In this document: one piece after another, positions 12,505-24,043 of the stretch | Layout of the letters: each line of letters starts with the position of its first letter | Position numbering within the stretch: the stretch's first letter is position 1 | Assembly (NCBI GenBank): GCA_002914805.1 | Contig: JXTB01000025.1 | Span: 1,113,365 to 1,177,364, forward strand | Reading direction: 5' to 3' | Origin: Parasponia andersonii | Taxonomy: Eukaryota; Streptophyta; Magnoliopsida; Rosales; Cannabaceae | Length of the DNA: 64,000 bases | The notes under the pieces: model-generated | What the model saw: the letters and a program-made list of their open reading frames with translations, nothing else | What the model was told of the DNA's origin: nothing | Databases searched by the model: none | Made by a program: the position numbers and the translations under genes

Positions 12505-13850
12505 AGGGTCGGTGGTGAGTTTTTGCCACGCGGCCAGTTGCCCTTCGTATGCCCTCTCGGGTCGTCGACAAGGGATGTGATCCCCGTGGTATGCTTTTTG
12601 GTGAGGTCAGCTGGCAAATGTTTTATTGCACAGCTCAATCCCCTCCGTACGTTTTCTCGGGCCATCGGCAATCATTTTATTACGCGATGTGATTCCCATA
12701 GCGCAACCTTCACTGAGGTCTGCTGGCAAGCATTTGACTGCGCAACTCGATCCTCTTTGTGCGTTTTCCCGGGCTATCGGCAAGCATTCTATTGTGCGAT
12801 GTGATTCCCATAGCTCGATCCTCACTGAGGTCTACTGGCAAGTATTTGACTGCGCAGCTCGATCCTCCTCGTGCATTTTCCTGGGCCATTGGCAAGCATT
12901 CTATTGCGCAATGTGATTCCCATAGCGCGATCCTCACTGAGGTCCACTGGCAAGCATTTTACTGCGCAACTCAATCCTCTTCGTACGGTTTTCACTTCTT
13001 TTCTTAGGCCATCGGCAATCATTTTATTGCGTGATATGATTCCCATAGCGACCCTCACTGAGGTCTACTAGCAAGCATTTGACTGCGCAGCTCGATCCTC
13101 CTCGTGCATTTTCCCGGGCCATCGACAAGTATTCTATTGTGCGATGTGATTCCTATAGCGCGATCCTCACTGAGGTCTGCTAGCAAGCATTTTGCTGCGT
13201 AGCTCAATCCTCTTCGTATGTTTTCTCAGGTCATCGGCAAGCATTTTATTGCGCAATATGATTCCTATAGCGCGATCCTCATTGAGGTCCACTGGTAAGC
13301 ATTTTGCTACGCAGCTCAATCCTCTTCGTACGTTTTCTCGGGTCATCAGCAAGCATTTAATTGCGTGATGTGATTCCCATAGTACGATCTTTGTCGAGGT
13401 CTGCTGGCAAGCATTTTGATGCGTAGGTCAATCCTCTTCGTATATTTTCTCGGGTCATCGGCAAGCACTTCATTACGCAATGTGATTCCCATAGTATGAT
13501 CTTTGTCGAGGTCTGCTGGCAAGCATTTTGCTGCGCAGCTTAATCCTCTTCGTACATTTTTTCGGGTCATCAGCAAGCATTCTATTATGCGATGTGATTC
13601 CCATAGTATGATCTTTGTCGAGGTCTGCTGGCAAACATTTTGCTGCGCAGCTCAATCCTCTTCGTACATTTTCTCGGGTCATCAGCAAGCATTTTATTGC
13701 ACGATGTAATTCCCATAGTACGATCTTTGTCGAGATCTGCTGGCAAGCATTTTGCTGCACAGCTCAATCCTCTTCGTACGTATTCTCGGGTCATCGACAA
13801 GCATTTTATTGTGCGATGTGATTCCTATAGTACGATCTTTGTTTACGTGA
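12505..13850. repeat. 112-bp tandem array, about twelve units, inside the Tat element
   Basis: Counting the conserved GATTCCCATAG core gives positions 12579, 12691, 12803, 12915, 13038, 13148, 13260, 13372, 13484, 13596, 13708 and 13820. Nine of the eleven spacings are exactly 112 bp; the other two are 123 and 110. Each unit also carries TCTGCTGGCAAGCATTTTG and a CTCAATCCTCTTCGTACG-like block. Because 112 is not a multiple of three, the array opens staggered pseudo-ORFs in several frames on both strands; these are not genes. Confidence 0.95.
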
Positions 13851-14239
13851 ATAGTTCGTGGGGTCTGGCACTGGGGGCAGACCCTTTTTCATAGCGATCC
13901 AAAGCACAAATCCGTGGAGCAGAAACCCTCACCTATTTTGAAATTAAGCTGTTTAATAATACAAGCATTTACATGTGTCTTACAGCATTTATACGTATCT
14001 CACACATAATACTTTTTCAGGTGTTCGGCATACTACGTGTTTGGTAGGCTCTTCCTGGTCTTAAGTTCTTTCAGGATGTACGCACCATTGTCGAGCGCCT
14101 TGATCACCTCATAGGGCCCGACCCAGTTAGAGTCCAGCTTCGAGGAGTTTCCTGTCCTTACCCTCAAGACCCAATCTCTGGCGTTAAATTAACGAGCGCT
14201 AACCTTCTTCATGTAGTAGGACCTGGCCTGCTAGTGATA

Positions 14240-14880
14240 TGAGGCCAGGTGGACCAAGGCCATATCCCTTGTTTCTTCCAGGAGGTCTATGTTATGGCTT
14301 AGCTACAGCTCGTTCAATGAGGCATCTCTTACCACCTCAGAGCGAAGGGTCGGGAGGCCAATCTCGATCAAGATCACAGCCTCTGACCCGTAGACCATGG
14401 CGAACGGTGTTCTTCCCGTTGACCTCCATTCTGTGGTTCGATGGGCCCACACGACAGCCAGTAACTCTTCTAACCACCCTCTTTTGGCCTTCTGCAAGTT
14501 CTTTTTTATATTGCTGAATATGACCTTGTTCATTGCTTCTGCTTAGTCATTCCCTTGAGAGTAGTTTACGGATGAGAAGCTGAGCCTTATATCATACAAC
14601 TCACACAGCTCCTTTGGCTTCGCGTTCTGGAACTGTGTGCCGTGATCGGCGTGTATCTCTCTCGAGATATCGTACTGGCAGATTATGTTTTTTCAAATAA
14701 AGTTAATCGTGTCTGCCTTGTTGACGGTTATGTAGGCTTCAGCTTCTACCCATTTGGTGAAATAATCAGTGGCCAGTAGAATATACCTTTCTCCTCTTGG
14801 ACTTCTGGGGTATTCCCTGACGATGTCCAGACTCCATTTAACGAAGGGCCAAGGAGTTACCTATGTAATCTTGGCTCTTT
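14240..14880 (-). mobile_element. Integrase region of the Tat element
   Basis: Minus-strand translation shows integrase core text (ATDYFTKWVEAEAYITV) near 14700-14790 and the C-terminal block VVWAHRTTEWRSTG...FAMVYGSEAV near 14330-14460. It is a broken fossil, followed on the 3' side by the tandem arrays. Confidence 0.85.
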
Positions 14881-14889
14881 TACTTCGAA

Positions 14890-15532
14890 GTCTCCCCTGA
14901 CCTGACCCACGATCAGCTACGAGTCAGTTCTTACCGCGATGTTCTCTACTCCGAAGTGCAAAGCCAATTCAAGGCCTTGCAGCAGCATCTCATACTCCGC
15001 CTCATTGTTTGTCATATGGAAACTGAGCCTCAAAGCTTTCTCTACCCTGAGTCCTACCGGGTCTGTAAGACTATTCTGATACCTGACCCCGAGGCGTTCG
15101 TAGATCCGTCGGTATAGAGGGTCCGGGCTAAAGGGGTGTGAGGCGGGGACGTCTGAAGTGGGTCGTGCGGCTCACCGAAGGATTGGATTTCCAGCAAGAA
15201 GTCTACCATGACTTGCCCTTTCTTCACTATTCGAGGCCGATATTCAATGTCGTATATCCCTAGCTCGATGGCCCACTTGGTTAGTCGTCCTGACAGGTCC
15301 GGCTTGACCAAGATTTGCCAGATGGAGAATCTGTATACACCGTTACCGGTTGCACCTCGAAGTATTGCTTGAGTCTCTTCTTAGCATTGACCAAAGTTAG
15401 GACTAGTCTCTTCACCATACTATATCGTATTTCGGTGTCCAGGAGCATGTGGCTCATGTAAAACACAGGCTTTTGCTTGCCGACTTCCTCGACAAACAGC
15501 ACGGCACTGATCGCTACTTTGGATACTACCAA
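14890..15532 (-). mobile_element. RNase H and archaeal-type RNase H region of the Tat element
   Basis: The first RNase H module covers about 15281-15532 (QKPVFYMSHML...TEIRYS). Then come a connector (GRLTKWAIELGIYDIEYRP) and a second archaeal-type RNase H (LYTDGSTNASGSG; NNEAEYEMLLQGLELAL; VRTDS). Possession of both modules is diagnostic of the Tat clade. Broken. Confidence 0.85.
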
Positions 15533-15539
15533 ATAAGCG

Positions 15540-16500
15540 TACAGACACTATCCCTCTGCTGGGAAAGCTAGGATAGGCGGATGACTTAAGTACAGTTTGA
15601 GCTCTGTCAGTGCTCTGTCCTGCTCCTCCCCCCAGACGACGATGGAGCTTTTCTTTATGTACTGGAAGAAGGGCTTGCATCGGTCGGACATCTTGAAGAC
15701 AAAACGGCTGAGGGCGGTTATCTTCCCAGTTAGGCGCTGGACCTCCCAAACAGTCGAGGGTCTTCTCTCGTCTGTGATAAAGGACAACTGGGTTGGGTTG
15801 GCCTCAATGCCCCTTCTGCTCACGATGTGTCCCAGGAACTAGCTGGAGGACACCCCAAACGCACATTTCTTAGGGTTCAGACGCATCTGGTATCGCCTCA
15901 GGATTTGGAAACATTCATCCAGATGTCCCAGATGGTCCGAAGCCTCCTTACTCTTTACGACTATGTCGTCGATTTAGACTTCCATCGTTTTCCCGAGCAG
16001 CCCAGAGAACATTTTGTTCATGAGTTTCTGGTAGGTCGCCCCTGCGTTTTTCAATCCGAAAGGCATACGCCTATAATAGTACAAACCTCACTCTGTAATG
16101 AATGCCGTGTGGATCTGGTCTTCCTTGTATAGAGGAATCTGGTTATATCCGAAGTAGGCATCCAGGAAGCTCATCCTGTCAAAGCCAGCCGTAGCGTCGA
16201 CCATTTTGTCGATCTTTGGCAGGGGGAAGTTGTTCTTTGGGTAGGCCTTGTTTAAGTTAGTGAAGTCTATGCAAGTGCGGTCGTCGCTGATTTTTTTCTT
16301 CACCACCACCGGGTTGGAGACCCAGCAGGGGTATACGCATTCCATGATCAGGCCGTTCTCCAGTAGCCTCTCTACCTCCTTATTGATCGCCCTGTTTTTC
16401 TCTGGCACAAACCTTCGGGGTCTCTGTCTGGCCAGAGGGAAATTAGGGTCTGCACTCAATCGGTGGCATGCGTGTGCAGGGTCTATCCCGGGCATGTCAT
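15540..16500 (-). mobile_element. Reverse transcriptase region of the Tat element
   Basis: Typical Ty3 RT blocks are readable: the pre-RT block QRPRRFVPEKNRAINKEVE, then SNPVVVKKK, RTCIDFTNLNKAYPKNNFPL and MSFLDAYFGYNQIPL, with the thumb region continuing toward 15550 (ANPTQLSFI, VQRLTGKITALSRF). Broken. Confidence 0.9.
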
Positions 16501-16899
16501 TGTAGGACCACGCGAAGACTGCTCGAGCAGTAGGGCCCCAATTAGGACTACCTTCCCCAGCTCTGCCTCTTTCAAAGGGACCGCCACCAGCTCCTCAATC
16601 GTGGATTCTGGCCCATCGGACTCCTCTTCGATCCGCTTCATGTACGCTTGGCAGGCGGTCCTTTGATTGTTATCTATCTCCCGTCGAGGCGTTCGCATTC
16701 GTATCGGGTCCACTCAGGGCGGTTGAAAAACATTTCCTCGCAGAGGCTTGGTCTCCTTTAATATTTATCGTGTAAGTACCATCCTTTGATAGATATCTTA
16801 GGACCTGGTGAAGGGTGGAGGCGACCCCATGCATGGTATGGATCTACCCTCTCCCTATGATGATGTTGAAGGAGGACTGGCAGTCGATGACGACGAAGT

Positions 16900-17260
16900 C
16901 CACGTCCAGACATCTTTACGTGGCGTAGACCTTCAGAGTTACGATGCCTAAGGGGCTGACCTTAGTACTATTGAAGGCGAACAACGGCTGACAGGTTGGC
17001 CTGAGCGTATTCCGATTCAGGCCCATGCTCTCGAACGTGCTAAGGAACAGGATGTCGATGCTGCTTCCGCCATCGACTAGGACCCTCCCCACTAGTGTAG
17101 AGTCCATCTGCAGCTTAATCACCAAGGGGTCGTCATGAGGTAGGTGCATCGTGGTTAGGTCTAGCTGGGTGAAGGCAATAGGGGCGGCTGAGGTGTAGCT
17201 TTCTTCCGTCGTCATATAGTTCACAGAATGGCTCATCTCCCTCAGGCGCTTCACCCTCTT
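16900..17260 (-). mobile_element. Aspartic protease region of the Tat element
   Basis: Contains VGRVLVDGGSSIDILFL, the retropepsin active-site neighbourhood, where the family motif D-(S/T)-G is seen as DGG. The upstream 'ITFTQ-DL...HDDPLVI' pattern is as in plant Tat polyproteins. Fossil. Confidence 0.75.
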
Positions 17261-17699
17261 CTCGGTCCTTTTTCGGCACTCTTCCTTCTCCTCCTGAACT
17301 TGGGTCAGTTCCAGTCTACCTATGATTGTTGGGACTATCCTCAGAGTTTGTTCTCCCGACCCAGAGGCTTGGGTCTGTTGTCCCTTCTCAGGTCTGGCAG
17401 CGTCCTCCTTCGACTGGTTTCCGCCCGTCTTTACTTACTGCTTCAACTTTTCGGCTTGGATTGCCATCATAACCTACGCGTAAAGGCTACGGCAGTTGAC
17501 AGTATCATGCCTATGATCTTTCTGAAATTGACAGTACCTGCTCCTATTTTTCATATGCTTAGGAACACCGGACTTGGGCGGGTCTTTGAAAATACCTATG
17601 TCTCTGTTCTGGAGGTAGATCATATCGATCAGCGTTTTAAGCTCATATTTCGACAGAGGATCCTTAAACGTCTTCCTCCTCTTACTGCTCTCTTGACCG

Positions 17700-18861
17700 C
17701 CTCGAGCTGGGGCTTTTTGCTTCGGAGACAGCCCCTAGGCCGATGCGGGCCTCTTCATTCCTTGCGGGTCCGGGGTTTGCGCCAGCGCCGTTGTTATCGC
17801 AGCGGAGGCCTTGGACGCTTTCTGGTGGCTTTCCAGCACCCTAAATACCCCCTCTGACTTTGCCTGGACATCTGCCATGTCATATGGAAAATTCAAAAGC
17901 AGATGGTCTGACAGCATCGACCCTGGCTGTAGGCCCCTAATGAACGAGCTCGCGGTTTGCACCGAGTTGGCGTTGTGTACCAAGGACATTACCTCCAGGA
18001 AACGTGACAAGTATTCTCTTAGAGACTCGCTCGCAGATTGCTCCAATCGGTCAAGGTCTCGCATAGTTTTCTACTGCCTTCGGGCGCCTGCATACTACTT
18101 TAAGAATAGTTTGCAAAAGTCTTCAAACCCGTTTATCGACTTCTCTGGGAGTTGTCTGAGCAGTACCGGCCCTGCCAGGGTGGTGGAGAAGACTTTGCAA
18201 GTCACGGCCTCGTCCCTAGTCTCCAAGACCATCTTCTATTGAAAGTGGTATATGTGATCGAGGGGGTCAATCTTTCCCTCGAATGGTCTGAAGGTTGGGG
18301 TTGTGAAGTCCTTCGGCTTGGGCTCCAACTGGATCCAATCGGCGAAGGCCGTCCGATTGATTCCTCGCACGGTCTGCTCTGCCAGATCATCGGGGGTTTA
18401 GCTGTGATGGGCTCCGAGCCTCTTACTTAGCTCTGTCATCATCTCTTGTTTCCAGTTGGGAAGTGCACCTACTGGGCTTTCCTGGTGCCTTCTGTCCAAC
18501 AGTGCTCTGGCCCAGAAAGGCCTTGTCTAGCTCTGCCGCTCCCCCTACATCCGCGATCTAGATGGGGCGGGGACTTTTATCGGTGGATGGTCCCCGGACT
18601 CTTATTGGACCTCTTCGTCAAAGTTTTCCATTCGCCTGCTCCTGGCTTCGCTTGTCAATAGCTCTTTGAGGTGGGCATTATCTCTGCGACTTCGTCTTTT
18701 AAACCCAGGATAGCCTCATGGGCTATCTCTGCCTTCCAGTTTACTTCTGCCAGGACGGCAAGCATTTGGGCTAGCTTTTGATCCAGACCTGGTCGTGTTT
18801 CTCGGGAGCTCCCTTCGGCGTCAAGACGTGTGCTTCTGGTTGTCATTCTTGAGGGTGCCAT
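17700..18861 (-). mobile_element. gag region of the Tat element
   Basis: Minus-strand coding remnant beginning near 18861, just inside the PBS. It includes a gag core pattern (LRDLDRLEQSASESLREYLS, RFLEVMSLVHN) typical of plant Ty3 gag. Broken. Confidence 0.75.
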
Positions 18862-18945
18862 TCGGCGTTATATGGCCTTTTGTTCGGGGAGAGTGCGATT
18901 GTGAGATTCCAGTTTCTTCTTCTCACGCTTAAGTGTTTCCCACAG

Positions 18946-18955
18946 ACGGCGCCAA
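18946..18955 (-). other. Primer-binding site of the Tat element
   Basis: On the minus strand this is TGGCGCCGTC followed by TGTGGGA, three bases inside the 5' LTR. The first ten bases match the complement of the plant Asp-tRNA 3' end, as in other Tat elements. Confidence 0.8.
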
Positions 18956-18958
18956 ATT

Positions 18959-19742
18959 GTTGGTGCTATTCTTACCAGCTGTCCACATGTCTCTGAACTA
19001 CTGACATTGTATTCACCAACTGCCCACAAATCCTTGCTATCCCGGAATGCCTTTAGCTTCAGGCTAAGATGGAGAGGCGGGGGTGGCCACCTGCAAAGAC
19101 TCTCTGATGCTTAAGTCAGTGATTTATCCCTGAGACTGAACAGCAAGGATTCAGTTTTTCTCTCTAAGCGTTTTTTTGTATATATCTTTAGGGAGGAAAC
19201 AAGGCTTATATATATAATCCTGGAACTGAGAGCTTTCTGGCTCTCAATCTCAGGATCGAGTACCTTTTTCTATCATGACTTACTCCAAAAATCACGGGCC
19301 GTGGTTACCGTGACCTGCCTTACATCATCACGGCCTATTTTCCGTCGTCCCCTATGACTCCAGCCTGTCGGGGGTGAGATTTTGACAAGCCGCCGTTCTG
19401 TCAGGACGACTTGCTCAATGGGCGCATCTACCCAGGATCTCATTAAATGCTCTGTCTAGGTCTGGAGCGGTGAGCTGCTTCCCACAGTTTTCTGGCGGAA
19501 GACCCTTGAGGCTCCTAACCCTCAGTTGTCGAGGTAAGAATCAGATTGGGCCGAATCTATTCAGGGTCTGAGATGAGTTCGGCCCTGGCCTCGGACAGCC
19601 CATGGGCCTATGCGATACCACATGTGACTCGCGTGGCTTTTAATCGGTCACTCTGGACACGTGTCGGACGATGTGCTCCCTTTATGACCTGTTCTATCAC
19701 TTAATCGTCTACGTGGTATATGATTTAGGAACGGGTCCCGTA
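18959..19742 (-). repeat. 5' LTR of the Tat element
   Basis: 784-bp direct repeat of 7197-7984, adjoining the PBS on its inner side and the ATAAA target duplication on its outer side. Confidence 0.92.
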
Positions 19743-19916
19743 ATAAATGAGTTATATTTTTCATTCTTTTTGTTAAAACTTAGATGACTACAACATTTAT
19801 AGAGTGTGTACAAGACAAAACACTCTTAAAATATGAACCAAGAAATCACGAAGAACAATCCTCCTAAAACATGGAAAAACAACTTAAAACATAGAAAAAA
19901 AAAACATACTTTAACA
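19743..19916 (-). repeat. Larger fragment of the 3' LTR of the small LTR element
   Basis: It matches 21132-21323 (ATAAATGAGTT, then CATTTATAGAGTGTGTACAA, through to ACTTTAACA). The missing outer end lies at 7183-7196, on the other side of the Tat insertion. Confidence 0.88.
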
Positions 19917-21119
19917 CACTCTCTCAAGTTAGTACATACCAACTTGTACGACTATTTGGAATAACTTTGGAAATCTCTTAGGCTAGACTCAAGTTCACAT
20001 GAGTTTTAAAATAGATTAATTTCTAAAACTTATGTCAAGCTCAAATTCACATAAGTTTCACGACATCACAACAAATTTCGGAAGCTTCACATGCCAGGCA
20101 TATACCATCGTATGCTTCAAAGCATATGTTTTAATTTCAAAAGTTTCATATGTCAGACTCATACCATTATAAGTTTCACAACATAGATTTTAATTCAATT
20201 AAATATCACACAAAATCATCAGTTGTTGTCAATGCTGAAATACTTTTTTTTTTTTATCCTAGGTCTTTATTTCAATGACTGCAACAACAACTATAATAAA
20301 GGTCTTCTTAGAATTCTTCTTCTATGGATCACCATCACGAACTTAGATATTTGTGTGAGCTACGATCATGAGTAAAATAATAATAATAATAATTTTGTAC
20401 TCATTTTTTTAATTAATTTGATTTTTTTTTCATTATTATTTTTTTATAAATCTACATATAGATATATTTATCTAATACGAGACTTTTTTTCCTGTTTTTA
20501 TCTATATATATATATATAAATATCTAATACGAGACAAAAGTAAATAAATAGATAATAGTATTAGTTATTGAATGGGCCTTGACTTGAAAATAAATGGTTT
20601 GTTTGGCTCTTGGATCTGGGCCTGGATTTAAGGTTTAATGATATTAGTTATTGAATGGGCCTACACTTAATAAGCTAAATAGATTCAAATTGACTCTCGG
20701 TTAGTCACACTAGAATTAACCAACCAGATGGATTCGAGAAGGAGATGTGCTCGAGGTCCAGCGATGGAGCCAGTGATCGTGAGGCAGTCCTTTGCGCGGT
20801 TGACATGACGAGCGGAAGGCTGGGCGCGGCAAAAAAAAAATATACGGCTTCGACGAGCAGCGATCGTGAACGAAACTGGTGCGACTTGCGGCGCTGGTGG
20901 GCGGAGCAAATGGATCAACTACCACGGCGGTGTGGGTGAGCAGCGGCTTTATTTGGGTGGCTTTGGTGCTCAACGTTTCAGGGTTGATTTCGGCTGAGCA
21001 AGGAAGGTGCTCGAGTTTTCGTTGCAGAAGTGATCTTTTTTTTTTTTTAATTTGGCAACTTTTATATTTATATACATATAGATATTCACTGAAACTTTGG
21101 GATTTTGCTAGATATTCCA
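19917..21119 (-). mobile_element. Interior of the small LTR element, no recognisable domains
   Basis: About 1.2 kb between the LTRs with no gag, protease or RT signature that I can read. A less AT-rich stretch at about 20690-21030 has short ORFs on both strands that match nothing I recognise, possibly captured host sequence. The rest is AT-rich. Confidence 0.55.
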
Positions 21120-21131
21120 GCTCTGATACCA

Positions 21132-21323
21132 CATGAAAATATAAATGAGTTACATTTTTCATTCGTTTTGTTAAAACTGGATGAGTACAACATTTATAGA
21201 GTGTGTACAAGATAAAACACTCTTAAAACATGAACCAAGTAATTAGGAAGAACAATCCTCCTAAAACATGGAAAAACAACTTAAAACATAGAAAAAAAAA
21301 AAAAAAAACAACATACTTTAACA
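21132..21323 (-). repeat. 5' LTR of the small LTR element
   Basis: About 190 bp, bordered on the left by the Met-tRNA primer-binding site (21120-21131 in reverse complement) and on the right by the ATTTA target duplication. It contains an A-run and ends ACTTTAACA. Confidence 0.85.
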
Positions 21324-21540
21324 ATTTAAAATTTTTCTTACCATTTGAATATTGTTAGTTATTTTTTATGCTCAGAATATTGTTAAATTTTTTTTATAAT
21401 GTTATCCTTTTGTAAGACATGATTATCTTTCAATTTATTATGAGTATTGTCTTAGAAATAATATATAGGTTTCTAAATTGTTAGACGTTTACTTTTATTT
21501 TGTTAAATACAAAATATACAATAATTCAGATTCATAAGAC

Positions 21541-22710
21541 ATGAATGAAGAATATTTACAACAAACTCTGAAAGAAGAAATAGAACTTGATGAACTTGTT
21601 TATGCTGTTGCAAGAATATCGGTATATTATCATAATAACTTCTTAGTCAAATAAGTAGAAATTCACTTAAGATGGGATAAAAATTCACGATAGGGAAATA
21701 ATAAACGTTGTCATAAGATATTGTGAATGGAGAAATATGTCTCTTGCAAATTATGTCATAGATTGAGTAGTTATAGATTAAACTTGTTGTAAAGGTGTGC
21801 ACTAGAAAAGGTAGTTGGTATGTTTTTGATGACCTTAGGAATTGCAAGTAATAGATTAATTCAAGAAACATTTCAACATTCAATTGAAACTATCAGCCGA
21901 CAATTTATGATTTTATTTAAAAAAACAAAAGTGAATATGCTTGTGTTGGATGAAATTAGAGCACCAAACAATTATGACGAAGTCCCACATTACATACGAA
22001 GTAATCCATGCTAAAAGGTTTATATATGCCTTCTTTAGACTTTTTGAACGTACATATTATATTCAATTCTTTAAATTTTCTTTTATCATATTACTAGTAG
22101 GGTGATGTGGAGTAATGGACAGAACACATATTTGAGTACAATTCCCAATAAATGAGCAAATTCCATACATTGGATGAAAGGGTTGCTTTACCCTAAATAT
22201 AATGAATGTATGTAGATTAGCAAATTCCATACATTGGATGACCATAAACATAATGATTATATGTAGATTTGATATGTTGTTCACATTCGTATGGTCAGGA
22301 AGAGAAGAAAGTGCACATGATATTCGTATATTTCTAGAAACATTAAGAAACGCTGACAATAACTTTTCTAAACTCCCAAATAGTAAGTGGTAGTTATTCA
22401 AAGTTTTACTTTGTAGATATATTTTGTAATTTTATATTGGATTTTTTTTTTATCAATATTACATATAAGTACTATCAGATTAATGTAGGGTATCTAGATA
22501 TAAAAAAAGTTATTTAGCTCCATATAAAGCAGATGATATCATCTTTCTCAATTTGAGAAAGGTGGTGGTCAACTCAGGGGCTATAATGAAATATTTAACT
22601 AAGCTCACTCACCAGCCTAGAGTGTTGTTGAACATTATTTTGGTATGTGGAAAGCACGACGAAAAATACCACATAGAATGGCTGATTATAAATTTGATAA
22701 GTAAGTAGCT
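21541..22710 (+). pseudogene. PIF/Harbinger transposase (ALP1-like) pseudogene
   Basis: DDE-type transposase relic in several frames. Readable blocks in order: a possible start MNEEYLQQTLKEE (21541); FLMTLGIASNRLIQETFQHS-IETISRQF (21820-21920); IRAPNNYDEVPHYIRSNP; MDRTHI-like and VQFPINEQI-like text around the first catalytic Asp (about 22115-22170); SGREESAHDIRIFLETLRN (about 22300), matching the 'eGSAHDsRvl' block with the second Asp; and RGYNEIFN...VVEHYFGMWKARRKIP (about 22580-22680), matching the C-terminal 'RNviErcFGllK.RF' block. A stretch containing CAAATTCCATACATTGGATGA is duplicated (copies near 22157 and 22219). Stops and frame changes make it non-functional. Confidence 0.8.
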
Positions 22711-23936
22711 ATTGTCACGGTTTCAATATTTTTGAATAATTTTATAAGGAGAGATGCCACTTCTGACTTAGAGTTTCCATTTTGTTAGAAAGTCCATAAA
22801 AAAGTAGTAGTTGATAGCAATTTTAACATTTAATTTTTTTTCTGTAAAAATCTACCAACAGTTTTTTAATAAAATAGCGCATAGGAAACATAATTAGGAG
22901 CATGAATAAACTCATAAACATATATTAGATATATGCATTGCATTCATACCTTTTATAGATATAAGATGAACACAAGCATATAACACCATCCCCCAATGAC
23001 CTTCTCGAATATTCTCGTGTATAGTTTCACAAAAATATGATCTCTTACTTTGAGAATTTTCGCTCAGTAGAAAAATTCACGGAATTTCTCTAGTCTGTAC
23101 ATACTGAAGTGTCTAAAGTCTTTTTTTATTTATAAAAAAAAAAAAAAAAACAAGTAGAACTAATGGGAGCTTTTATCGAGGACTACATGCCTACTATCAA
23201 TTTGACAGAGGTGTCTAGCCTGTTGTTGCTGGCCAGATTCGATCAGTGATGGTAAATTCCTCTATTGGAATTTAATTTTACTCATTCTCACCTTTTGCAA
23301 TATGTGACTGTGTGAAATTATTATTTTTTATTTAAGTAATTAATAAAATATTATCTTATTAGTTTTATCTTAATTTTTTAATAATTAATTTACCTACGAT
23401 TATAATAAATATCCAATGCATCAAGGTTCGATGAACCAAAATACTAATATGAATTATTGTCGATCTTTATTTGAAAACTAGTATATTTCAAAGACTGAAT
23501 TCTTTTGTATTCACATTGTCAATTTTATCAATAAATTAAAGTTACCAAGAACGACGCATTGTATCCACGTTATTTGTGCCACATGCTTAGGCCCAGTTAT
23601 TAGGATAGGCGTGTGGCATTTTTAATAGTTCAACATGATTCTACTTATTTGTCTAATCTAATAATAGTGTAACAATTAATACAAATTAGTGTGAAGATTT
23701 TATAAAATATATATAGTTGGTTCCAAATAATTAACAGATTTATCAACTATTTAATTTCAAAATTCATTACACTAAAGAACTAAAATTGCACTCCAACTTG
23801 TATGATTACTTTCAGAGTATCGTACACTAATTCTTTGCTAAATACTAATTTGCATAACTTCATAAAAATATAATCATATGTATTTTTAGTTTTAGATGTT
23901 GGCCTCGTTGTCGTTTTGCACACATGTTTTTTTATA
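22711..23936. other. AT-rich spacer between the Harbinger relic and TWD40-2
   Basis: No coding signal was found. It contains an A-run at about 23130-23150. The part near 23700 has TATAAAATATATATAG, a possible but unproven promoter element. The 3' end of the Harbinger element probably falls here, but no terminal inverted repeat was recognised. Confidence 0.45.
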
Positions 23937-24043
23937 AGTGGTGGATGTTTTTTCTTCTTATGTTCATGTCTATTTTTTCCGATATCTTATAACGTTGTCG
24001 TTTATTGAGTTTTCTGTCGCTTGTCGTCATTGCACAACAGAAA

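Larger units (their letters stand above)
7192..19747 (-). mobile_element. Ty3/gypsy element of the Tat lineage, broken, 12.5 kb
   Basis: Complete in outline. The 5-bp target duplication ATAAA is at 7192-7196 and 19743-19747, the LTRs are about 785 bp, and there are a PBS, PPT, gag, protease, RT, RNase H, a second archaeal-type RNase H, integrase, two tandem arrays and an antisense ORF. Dual RNase H plus an antisense extra ORF between pol and the 3' LTR are known Tat traits. The coding region is a fossil with more than ten interruptions. The LTRs differ by about 8-10% by eye, mostly transitions. At generic plant rates that is a few million years, and older if substitution is slow as in trees. 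Confidence 0.93.
7178..21328 (-). mobile_element. Small non-autonomous LTR element, interrupted by a Tat element
   Basis: Host element of the nest. The target duplication ATTTA lies at 7178-7182 and 21324-21328. The LTRs are about 190 bp: the left (3') LTR is split into 7183-7196 and 19743-19916 by the inserted Tat element, and the right (5') LTR is 21132-21323. A primer-binding site complementary to initiator Met-tRNA (plus-strand GCTCTGATACCA, 21120-21131) abuts the right LTR, and a purine-rich tract abuts the left one, so the element reads on the minus strand. The interior (about 19917-21119) is only 1.2 kb with no gag or pol seen, as in TRIM/LARD-type copia derivatives. The LTRs differ by roughly 6-8% by eye. 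Confidence 0.85.

Noticed and set aside
12444-13894. Many overlapping ORFs of 60-100 codons on both strands
   Set aside because: They are by-products of the 112-bp tandem array, which shifts frame by one base per unit. The same peptide recurs in different frames and there is no independent coding evidence.
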